The translations under genes were made by a program, and so were the position numbers. The notes beneath the pieces were generated by a model that made no database searches, was not told the DNA's origin, and saw only the letters and a program-made list of their open reading frames with translations. A stretch of 16,212 nt of DNA from Lachnospiraceae bacterium (GTDB lineage Bacteria; Bacillota_A; Clostridia; Lachnospirales; Lachnospiraceae): positions 1 to 16,212 of the forward strand of contig JAFXWR010000292.1 of assembly GCA_017542725.1 (NCBI GenBank), read 5' to 3'. Every line of letters begins with the position of its first letter. Within the stretch, counting starts at the first letter, position 1. Below, one piece after another: positions 1 through 7,000 of this stretch.

Positions 1-2
1 AT

Positions 3-853
3 AATGGAGACTCTTTCGAAATGGCTGTGTTCCAAACTGGAATATACTCCTACATAGTTGATAGGGGTGGCACGATTCTTTTCACTGCGAGATCAAAAGA
101 ATTTGGAGAAGTAGAGGGAAAGAAGAAGGCAATAGAAATTTTAAAGAAAGATGGTGTTGACGCTTTAGTTGTGCTTGGCGGTGATGGCACATTTAAAGGT
201 GCTATGGATATGGCAAATCTCTCTAATGGTGAGATTAATGTCATAGGTATTCCGGCAACCATAGATCTTGACATTGCATGTACAGAATATACTATCGGAT
301 TTGACACTGCTATAAATACTGCTATGGAAGGTGTAGATAGAATTAGAGATACCAGTACTTCACATGAAAGATGTAGTATAGTAGAAGTTATGGGTAGAAA
401 TGCAGGATATATTGCAGCATACACAGGCATCTCTACTGGTGCTGAAGATATTATAATTCCAGAAAACAATGAATACGCTGACATTAGTAAAATTATTACT
501 CGTGTCCGCATTGCAAATAAAAAAGGAAAGAAGCATTATATAATTATAAATGCTGAAGGCATAGGACACTCATCAGATATGGCTAAGATGATTGAAACTA
601 TGACTGGTATAGAGACAAGAGCTACAATTTTAGGTCACCTTCAAAGAGGTGGATCACCAACTTGTAAAGACAGAGTGTATGCTTCCATCATGGGGTGTAA
701 GGCTGTAGAAGTTTTGATGGAAGGAAAGAAAATCGACTCATAGTTTATCAGAATGGTGAATTTACTGATGTAGACATAAATGAGGGACTTTCTGAGAAAA
801 AAGTTTTCCCACAATACTTTATTAAAACTGCAGAGGAGCTTGAATCTAAATAA
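3..853 (+). CDS. pfkA: 6-phosphofructokinase, 5'-partial and frameshifted
   Basis: Glycolytic enzyme that phosphorylates fructose 6-phosphate to fructose 1,6-bisphosphate in the cytoplasm. The frame is open to the left edge. By alignment from memory to the ~319-aa Bacillus enzyme, the first visible residue is near position 55, so the N-terminal G-G-D-x-x-G-M-N nucleotide loop lies outside. Visible family blocks are RGGTIL..TAR, GGDGT (Gly after GGD, as in ATP-dependent rather than PPi-dependent enzymes), TIGFDTAINT, SHERCSIVEVMGR, AEG and ETRATILGHLQRGGSP. The usual PGTIDND loop reads PATIDLD: both Asp are kept, but Gly becomes Ala and Asn becomes Leu. The main frame stops at 741-743. The missing 40 C-terminal residues (NRLIVYQNGEFTDVD... 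to ...ELESK) continue in the -1 frame from 731 and end at TAA 851-853. One missing A in the run near 729-732 explains this. It is either a sequencing error or a real pseudogene. Family assignment is secure; intactness is not. Confidence 0.9.
726..743 (+). other. Frameshift site and premature stop in pfkA
   Basis: The zero frame reads GGA AAG AAA ATC GAC TCA TAG and stops at 741-743. The frame starting at AAT (731-733) continues with typical PFK C-terminal sequence for 40 codons to the TAA at 851-853. Adding one A to the AAGAAAA tract restores one continuous protein. The tract is short for a polymerase slip, but an A-run is still the likeliest place for a one-base indel or read error. Confidence 0.85.
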
Positions 854-1176
854 TGAATCAAATTCCAATTATAGTATCAAATTCTTATAATAAAAAGTAC
901 TATTTAGATGAGCGGCTAAATGTCTTACCAAAAGAAGTGAAAGACACATTAAAAATAATTTTTGTAAAACTAACCGAAGAGATTGGCGGAGTAACTGAAG
1001 TTTTATTTGACAATGAGGAATACGATTTAGTTTTTAAAACATACAAAAATGATGATGATTATAATTATGATGAGATAAATGCAAATTACAAATTGTCTAA
1101 GATTGAAAGAGAGTATTCGGAAATATTTTCGCAAATTGCTCAGTTTTGCAAATTCAAATTAAACGGTTTAGTTTAA
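853..1176 (+). CDS. Small hypothetical protein, DUF6145-like
   Basis: A 107-residue protein without signal peptide or membrane segment, so probably cytoplasmic. It begins MNQIPIIVSNSYNKKYYLDE and contains LPKEVKDTLKIIFVKLTEEIGG, then an acidic Asp/Tyr-rich stretch (residues ~66-76, NDDDYNYDE) and a basic C-terminus. The opening S-N-x-Y-x-K-K-Y-Y-L and the following L-P-x-x-(V/I)-K-D-x-L-K-I block match my memory of the DUF6145 family, which in Lachnospiraceae sits just before dusB. Function is unknown. Its ATG shares one base with the pfkA stop (TAATG), and the stop shares one base with the dusB start in the same way, so translation is probably coupled across all three genes. An AGAGGAG stretch at 832-838 is 14 bases from the ATG, a loose ribosome site. 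The family name is from recall only; that it is a real gene is well supported by position and packing. Confidence 0.8.
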   Translation: MNQIPIIVSNSYNKKYYLDERLNVLPKEVKDTLKIIFVKLTEEIGGVTEVLFDNEEYDLVFKTYKNDDDYNYDEINANYKLSKIEREYSEIFSQIAQFCKFKLNGLV

Positions 1177-2129
1177 TGTTTAAAATAGGGAATATTGAAA
1201 TAGAAAATAGAATTTGCGTTGCTCCAATGGCAGGTATCACAGACCTGCCATATCGCATTATTTTAAAAGAAATGGGAGCAGCACTTATGACTACAGAACT
1301 TGTAAGTGCTAAGGGAATTTACTATAACAATCCTGGAAATGCAACTATAATGGCGACAGATAAGAAAGAATCTCCAATCGCACTTCAGCTATTTGGTTCA
1401 GACCCAATTATTATGTCTATGGTTGCAAATAAAGTAAAGGAGCCATACGACATAATTGATATAAATATGGGTTGCCCTGTCTTAAAAGTAGTGAGAAATG
1501 GAGAAGGCGCAGCACTTATGAAAGATGAGTCGCTTGCTGCAAGAATTGTTGATACGATGGTTCGAGTCGTAAATGATAAACCAATTACTTGCAAGATACG
1601 AATAGGTTTTGATAATAAACATATAAATGCAGTAAGTTTTGCTAAGGCACTTGAGTCAGCAGGAGCTTCTGCTATAACTGTTCACGGAAGAACTAAAGCA
1701 GAATTATACAGTGGGGATGTGCATCGAGATGTTATTAAAGATGTAAAATCATCAGTAAAAATCCCAGTGATAGCAAATGGAAACATCTGGACTATAGACG
1801 ATGCAAAATCTATGCTTGATGAGACAGGTGCGGATGCAATAGCGATTGGTAGAGCTATAAAAGGTAATCCATGGTTTGTAAGAGAGTGTATCGAGTATAT
1901 AGAAAATGGTAAGAGAATTGAAAGACCAACTAAAGGTGAGATAAAAAAAATGATGTATAGACATGTGAATGATGCAATTAATTTTAAAGGTGAGTTTACT
2001 GCTATATCGGAACTTAGGCATCATATAGCGTGGTATACACATGGTATGCAAAACTCAACAAAATTTAGATTAGCACTTAATAGTGCGACCACAAAGGAAG
2101 CAATTACAAAACTGATCGATGAATTGTAG
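1176..2129 (+). CDS. dusB: tRNA-dihydrouridine synthase (DusB family)
   Basis: FMN enzyme that reduces specific uridines in the D-loop of tRNA to dihydrouridine. The 317-residue length is normal for the family. Visible blocks are CVAPMAGITDLPYR near the N-terminus (FMN phosphate region), TTELVSAKG, QLFGSDP, INMGCP with the catalytic Cys at residue 100, CKIRIGF, ITVHGRTK, IPVIANGNI, and ADAIAIGRAIKGNPWF at the FMN-binding end of the barrel, followed by the short helical C-terminal domain. The loop after the Cys reads PVLKVVRNGEGAALM, where P or A is more common than L at the third place. I chose ATG 1176 rather than an in-frame ATG at 1146 because the protein then begins MFKIGN...APMAG as in homologues, and because 1176 forms TAATG with the upstream stop. 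No ribosome site is visible, which suits reinitiation from the upstream gene. The last two codons and the stop lie inside the first copy of a tandem repeat. Confidence 0.95.
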   Translation: MFKIGNIEIENRICVAPMAGITDLPYRIILKEMGAALMTTELVSAKGIYYNNPGNATIMATDKKESPIALQLFGSDPIIMSMVANKVKEPYDIIDINMGCPVLKVVRNGEGAALMKDESLAARIVDTMVRVVNDKPITCKIRIGFDNKHINAVSFAKALESAGASAITVHGRTKAELYSGDVHRDVIKDVKSSVKIPVIANGNIWTIDDAKSMLDETGADAIAIGRAIKGNPWFVRECIEYIENGKRIERPTKGEIKKMMYRHVNDAINFKGEFTAISELRHHIAWYTHGMQNSTKFRLALNSATTKEAITKLIDEL

Positions 2130-2177
2130 GAGCGAATGCAAATTGTAGGGGCGAATGCAAATTGTAGGGGCGAATGC
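2122..2177 (+). repeat. Three tandem copies of a 19-bp repeat
   Basis: Unit AATTGTAGGGGCGAATGCA. Copies are 2122-2140 (one difference, GGAG for GGGG), 2141-2159 (perfect) and 2160-2177 (perfect over 18 bases). Copy 1 supplies the last codons and stop of dusB. Copy 2 supplies an ATG at 2155 in frame with the downstream aminotransferase. The unit resembles one arm of GTAGGGGCGA.../...TCGCCCCTAC inverted repeats dispersed in many bacterial genomes, but no opposing arm is present here; that link is from memory. Confidence 0.9.
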
Positions 2178-2189
2178 TTGCAGAGCCCT

Positions 2190-2195
2190 GGAGGA
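2190..2195 (+). promoter_or_regulatory. Ribosome binding site deciding the aminotransferase start
   Basis: GGAGGA, 4 bases before ATG 2200. It is much stronger than anything before the in-frame ATG at 2155, and the 15 residues between the two ATGs are mostly translated tandem repeat rather than family sequence. Confidence 0.75.
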
Positions 2196-2199
2196 AAAT

Positions 2200-3489
2200 A
2201 TGAAAAAATATAGCGAGTTGACAAGTGAAGAATTAAAAAAATTAAAATCTGAGTTAGAAAATAAACTAAAAGATTTAAAAGCATTAAATCTTAATCTTGA
2301 CATGAGCCGTGGCAAACCTTGCAAAGAGCAACTTGACCTTTCGATGGACCTTATGAGTGTGCTTGATAAACATTCAAACTTAATTTGTAAAGATGGTACT
2401 GATTGTAGAAACTATGGTCAACTTGGTGGTATAGAAGAGGCGAGAGAACTTCTTGCTACTTTTATGGAAAATAAGATAGAAAACATTTTGATATATGGTA
2501 ACTCATCTCTTAATGTAATGTACACTATGATTATGCAGGCTTGGGTATTTGGTATAATGGGAAGTACTCCTTGGTGTAAACTTCCTAAAGTAAAATTTTT
2601 ATGTCCAGTACCAGGCTATGATAGACATTTTGCAATTTGTGAAGAATTTGGAATTGAAATGATTAACATTCCTCTTTCTGAGACAGGACCTGACATGGAT
2701 ATTGTTGAAAAATTAGTTTCAGAAGATGATAGTGTAAAAGGTATATGGTGTGTGCCAAAGTATTCAAATCCTGATGGATACACTTATAGTGATGATACTA
2801 TAAGAAGATTTGCAAGATTAAAACCAAAGGCGTCTGACTTTAGAATCTTTTGGGATAACGCTTATACAGTTCATCATCTTTATGATGAACCAGAAAAGCG
2901 AGATCACATAATCGAAATATTAGGCGAATGCGAAAAAGTCGGCAATCCAGATATAGTTTATAAATTTGCATCTACGTCTAAAATATGTTTTCCTGGTTCC
3001 GGTATAGCTTCTATGGCTGCATCTGATAATAATATAAAAGATATAAAGAAACATTTAAAAATACAAACTATAGGATATGATAAAGTTAATGAATTAAGAC
3101 ATGTTCATTATTTTAAAAATTTGCTTGGAATTAAATCTCATATGATGGAACATGCAAAGATACTTAGACCTAAGTTTGAATTAGTACTAAATACATTTGA
3201 TAGAGAGTTATCAGATGTTGATATGGTTAGGTGGACAAGACCGCATGGAGGATACTTCATATCTTTCTATGCAATGCATGGTACAGCAAAAGATATAGTG
3301 GCAAGATGTAAAGATGTAGGAGTTAAACTCACTGATGCCGGCGCTTCTTATCCATATCATAAAGACCCTGATGACTCAAATATTCGTATAGCACCAACTT
3401 ATCCAAATATTAAAGACTTGGAAGTAGCCTTAGATGTTTTTGCAACTTGTGTCAAATTGTCAACAATAAATAAAATGATTATAGATTAA
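2200..3489 (+). CDS. PLP-dependent aminotransferase, MocR-like aspartate aminotransferase type
   Basis: A 429-residue cytoplasmic fold-type I aminotransferase. Family marks in order are LDMSRGKPC near residues 33-41 (substrate-side loop), a YGQLGGIEEAREL block (72-84), GNSSLNVMY (100-108, cofactor phosphate region), P-V-P-G-Y-D-R-H-F (136-144), KYSNPDG (187-193, Asn190), FWDNAY with Asp219 and Tyr222 at the cofactor, ASTSK with the Schiff-base Lys261, PGSGIASMAAS, RPHGGYFIS (347-355), and IRIAPTYP with the carboxylate-binding Arg396. The P-V-P-G-Y-D-R-H-F and STSKxxFPGSG patterns match the Aminotran_MocR group (Pfam PF12897), some members of which are aspartate aminotransferases. The substrate is inferred, not shown. 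ATG 2200 is chosen for its GGAGGA site. The C-terminus (ALDVFATCVKL...) is complete. It may be read from the upstream operon across the 70-bp gap with the tandem repeats; no separate promoter or terminator is seen there. Confidence 0.9.
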   Translation: MKKYSELTSEELKKLKSELENKLKDLKALNLNLDMSRGKPCKEQLDLSMDLMSVLDKHSNLICKDGTDCRNYGQLGGIEEARELLATFMENKIENILIYGNSSLNVMYTMIMQAWVFGIMGSTPWCKLPKVKFLCPVPGYDRHFAICEEFGIEMINIPLSETGPDMDIVEKLVSEDDSVKGIWCVPKYSNPDGYTYSDDTIRRFARLKPKASDFRIFWDNAYTVHHLYDEPEKRDHIIEILGECEKVGNPDIVYKFASTSKICFPGSGIASMAASDNNIKDIKKHLKIQTIGYDKVNELRHVHYFKNLLGIKSHMMEHAKILRPKFELVLNTFDRELSDVDMVRWTRPHGGYFISFYAMHGTAKDIVARCKDVGVKLTDAGASYPYHKDPDDSNIRIAPTYPNIKDLEVALDVFATCVKLSTINKMIID

Positions 3490-3509
3490 TGAATGAAGAA
3501 AAGAGATAA

Positions 3510-3632
3510 AATATTTATTATTTCGGTATAAATGGTTATTGGTACTATTTTGGGGCTGACGGGGCAATGTACAAGAATCAGCAGATGCCATAAGGGTATT
3601 ATGTAAATGCTGAAGGCAAATATTTTGAATAA
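3510..3632 (+). pseudogene. Remnant of a cell-wall/choline-binding-repeat protein
   Basis: Read in one frame, this stretch gives NIYYFGINGYWYYFGADG, then AMYKNQQMP, a TAA at 3591-3593, then GYYVNAEGKYFE and a final TAA at 3630-3632. The G-Y-W-Y-Y-F-x-A-D-G-A-M and G-Y-Y-V-x-A-x-G-K pattern is that of the ~20-residue aromatic/glycine wall-binding repeats (CW_binding_1 / choline-binding type) as they look at the extreme C-terminus of surface proteins. A stop at 3507-3509 lies just upstream and there is no start codon, so only the last two repeats survive, with one internal stop (CAA-to-TAA or GGA-to-TAA-like change). It is probably the tail of a deleted surface-protein gene. Confidence 0.75.
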
Positions 3633-3646
3633 ATAGGTTTAAAAGG

Positions 3647-3668
3647 GCGGATTTTTATCCGCTTTTTT
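3647..3668 (+). terminator. Rho-independent terminator
   Basis: A six-base-pair stem GCGGAT/ATCCGC (3647-3652 with 3657-3662), a TTTT loop, then six T's (3663-3668). It follows the wall-binding remnant and would end transcripts from the aminotransferase region. It probably belonged to the lost surface-protein gene. Confidence 0.85.
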
Positions 3669-3669
3669 A

Positions 3670-3698
3670 TTGACAAAATATAAAATGAGGACTAAAAT
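3670..3698 (+). promoter_or_regulatory. Sigma-A type promoter of the giant surface gene
   Basis: A perfect TTGACA -35 box (3670-3675), a 17-bp spacer, and a TAAAAT -10 box (3693-3698, one difference from TATAAT). It starts two bases after the terminator T-run, so terminator and promoter are back to back. The expected transcript start is near 3705, about 208 bases before the giant gene's ATG. Confidence 0.7.
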
Positions 3699-3704
3699 AT
3701 ATGC

Positions 3705-3912
3705 AGCTAAAATAAACCGAGTTTTGTCGACAATCCGTGAAGGGATAGTTGGCAATTTTTAGTCGAATTTTAGTTACGAGTAATTTGACAACACAGGTGT
3801 GTGCTGCCATCATTTTGATGTGAAAGGCATAAAAATGTTTTTTAAAAAAATGAAACTAAAATTTTAACATAGAAGAATTAAAAAATTTTTTAAGACGAAG
3901 AGGGAAAAAACT
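3705..3912 (+). other. Long untranslated leader of the giant gene
   Basis: Roughly 208 bases with no convincing ORF. It holds a perfect 10-bp palindrome TTGTCGACAA (3724-3733), two nearby copies of a TTTTAGT..CGA motif (about 3756-3779), a small CATCA-TTT-TGATG hairpin (about 3809-3821), and A/T palindromes such as TTTTTTAAAAAA (about 3839-3850). I do not recognise a known riboswitch. The palindrome could be an operator near the start site; this is a guess from position. Confidence 0.4.
3899..3904 (+). promoter_or_regulatory. Ribosome binding site of the giant gene
   Basis: AGAGGG, 8 bases before ATG 3913 and 11 before a second ATG at 3916. The spacing favours 3913, though either start gives the same signal peptide less one Met. 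Confidence 0.65.
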
Positions 3913-4005
3913 ATGATGAGTATCGGAAAAGTAGTTAAGAAAGTAACATCGATCGTGCTAGTAGTAGCGATGATCATGACGAGTGCTGGAATTCAAACAT
4001 TCGCA
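3913..4005 (+). other. Signal peptide of the giant protein
   Basis: MMSIGKVVKKVTSIVLVVAM opens with a Lys-containing n-region (KVVKK), followed by a hydrophobic core (SIVLVVAMIM) and a polar c-region ending G-I-Q-T-F-A. Type I cleavage is likely after Ala31, with Thr at -3 and Ala at -1. No lipobox Cys, so it is not a lipoprotein. Confidence 0.85.
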
Positions 4006-7000
4006 AGCTCTGTTGATGATGTTGTGAATGCAGCAAGCGAAGAGAGAGGAAATGAGAATTTAAATCGTAAGTATTACGATGAGCTCATTAACGAAGAGAA
4101 TGAAAACGCCGAAGAGAAAGTAGAAGAAGTTGAAGAAGAGAAAGTAGAAGAAGAGAAAGTCGGCGAAGAGAATTCTCAAGAGAAAGAAAATCTTGAAGAG
4201 AAAGGTCCGAGTGAAAATTCTGACGAAGGTTCTGACGAATCTGAAGAGACAATTACTGGTGATGAAGAAGAGCCAGAAGAAGATGAGACAAGCAAATCAT
4301 CTGAAGAGGAACCGGAAGTTGATGAAACCACAGTGACACCTACAGAAGAGACTGAAAGCTCTTCTATTTCCGATGCAGAGAATGAAGACAATAACAATGA
4401 AGAAAATAATGAAGAAGATATTATAGAAGAAAATATTGCATCAGAGAGTGATGCTTCAGATGATGCCGATACCACAGATGAAGCAGAAGAAAGCAAAAGT
4501 GCAGAAGAAGAAAAAAATGAAGATGCAGTTGCAAGTTCTTCAGATGTAGAAGAAGTAAATGAAGAAAAAGCTTACAAGGTAGCTACATATAGCGAGATAT
4601 TTACTGTGGCTACAGGAAGTGAAGTAGAATTAGCAACAGATAGTGAAATCCCTCCAGCAGATTCTATAGAGATAGTTGCAAGTGACAGTGAACTTGATAA
4701 AGAACTTGGTAAAGTAAAATTTAGTGATCATGATAGATGGGTTCTTAACACACCTGGATTACTTGTTTTTGGTGATGTAGGTTATAGTGGTGGATCACAT
4801 GCTGGTAAAGGTTACATAGGGTTTTACTTAGGAAATAGAGATAAGTCAGGAGATGTTGGCGGTGACAGTATGGAGTGGCTCAAAGGTTGGGATGCCGGAA
4901 ATGAGGGTGGAGGAAATAAAATAAAAGAATCTATAGATCTTTATGGTGCTGAAAATAGTGAAATGTTTAATGGCAAAAAATGGTGGAAAAATGACTGGGC
5001 GTTCATGAAAATACCAGATAGCTTAGATGATTTTAAGGATGAAAATGAAAGAAGATCATATCAATTACCACCTCAGTATCGAGAGGCAGTTTCTTGGTAT
5101 GTAAAAGCTGCTGGTAACTATGAGGCTCAAGAAAAATATTTTGAAGAAGATGACGGAAAAGTCAGATATGCTGGTATTAACTACTATGCAAATAAATATA
5201 GTTTCTTGATGTATCCACCTTTGGGTATATTTTGTGACAGGAAAAGCAGTAGTGGCTCTGAAAATCAACTTTCCTTTTTTAAGTCAGAGAAATGGCGTAA
5301 CATAAATCTTGGATGGAAGGTGGTAAATGGAAGTAAAAGTTATACAAATGACCAATATGCAGAATTAGGTAAAAAGGCTTTAGAAGCTAAGAAGAACTAT
5401 CAAAACAAGGAATTCTTAACTGAGCATCAAAATGTTTTAGGTTATATAGTAACAAATGAAAATAGCGATGGAACATATGATCTAGAATTAGTTGACCATG
5501 TCAAGTTTAATAATGACTGGTCAATGACTGAGAAAGACGAACTATCAATATGGCACGTAGAAAATATGGATGACGATATCACTGTACAGTCATCAGGAAT
5601 GACAGAAGAATATGACTGGGCCTTAAGTTTCAAAACATCATACTATGGCATTTTCACACAAGAGGCTGATAACAAAGTAGAAACTAGAGCTTATTGGGAA
5701 AATGAAGGTTGGACATCAGACAGGCGCACTCGCCAATTATATGGTCAAACTTTGCCTTGGAGTCAACCTGGCGCCTATAAATTTACAGTTCCAAGTGAAG
5801 ATAAAGGTATAAAGTATGAAAAAGATGGAAAAGAGTATAGATTAATTGGCTGGGTACCTGCATATCAAGATAAGCGTCAAAAATCTACAGACTGGGGAGA
5901 TTCAGATTCTTATAAGAACATTGTAGATGGATTCGGAGAAAGGCAAACAAAAAAACTTACAAAACAGACAATTTATAGACCGGGTCAAAAAGCAGAATAT
6001 AAACTACATGACACATGGCCTCTTACTTTTGGACCTTTCTATAGAGATGCAATGGAAGATCCTTCACCTCGTTGGTATAGAGATGGTGATGAGTTTGGTG
6101 TAGCCGATAAGGGACTTGTGTACGTAAACAAAAACGACACTAAATGGAACATGATAACTAAAGTTTTGAGATGTCCAGATTCTAGAGACGGGTTCGCGGA
6201 TAATAATCTAGGATACAATGGAGGTACAACAAATGGAGTTCAATACAATGTTGTATTCTTCTCACCAGTTCTTGAAGAAGTAAAGAAAAAGACAGTGACA
6301 TTGCATCCAGAAGGTGGTGCTTGGACAGAAGATAAGTCTACTGGTGACAAGACACAGACTTATAACAATTTTGATACTACAAGTTTACCAACATCAGATA
6401 AAATATCAAGAGCAGGTTACATATTTAAGGGATGGTATACTGCACAAAAAGGTGAAGGAACAAACTATACTTCTCTTGGCAAAACTGCAGTAGAGAATAA
6501 TGTCACAGATTTGTATGCACATTGGGAAGCAAATACTTATAAATTCAAATATTATTATAATAAAGTAAAAGGTTCAGATGGCAATGACTACACTGGCGGA
6601 AAGGAAGGAAGCGAATTTGAAGGAACATATGATAAAAAAGTAAAGATGCCAAATGCAAAAGACTATGCTCTTGAAGGATTTACTTTGTTAGGTTTTTCAG
6701 ATGCAGCAAATGATACCACAGGAAAATTTGAACCAGACACTGAATACACTGTAGATACCACAAATTTTACTAATATACTGAATGGAGGAATAAATTGCAT
6801 ATACCCTATTTATAAAGAGAATACGTATAGAATAAAGTTAACTCCGGGGTCAGCCAAGGCTTCTGATGGTAAAACAAAAAATGGCAAAGGAAGTGTAACA
6901 TATACACTTTTGCACTACTCAACATACAATCTCAGTACTACATCAGACGCGGTAACTCTTGAAGGATTTAATCTTCAAGGCTACAACCTAAAAAATGGTC

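Noticed and set aside
726..743. Programmed -1 frameshift in pfkA
   Set aside because: There is no good slippery heptamer and no evident downstream stem-loop, and PFK is not known to use recoding. A one-base indel or sequencing error is simpler.
1146..1175. Upstream in-frame start for dusB (ATG 1146)
   Set aside because: It adds ten residues unlike the family N-terminus and would overlap the upstream gene by 31 bases; ATG 1176 gives the usual start and the TAATG junction.
2155..2199. Upstream in-frame start for the aminotransferase (ATG 2155)
   Set aside because: The extra 15 residues are mostly translated tandem repeat, and ATG 2200 has a well-placed GGAGGA.
3785..3813. Second promoter with TTGACA at 3785-3790
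   Set aside because: At 17 bases spacing the -10 region is CATCAT, and no good TATAAT-like box lies nearby.
3705..3912. Known riboswitch in the leader
   Set aside because: I could not match the conserved core of any riboswitch class I know, and no terminator or sequestering hairpin sits close to the ATG.
4176..4496. 106-codon Ser-rich open frame on the minus strand
   Set aside because: It is the complement of the Glu/Asp-rich stalk (GAA/GAG/GAT read as TTC/CTC/ATC and neighbours), with no ribosome site and biased composition. The plus-strand frame is clearly the coding one.
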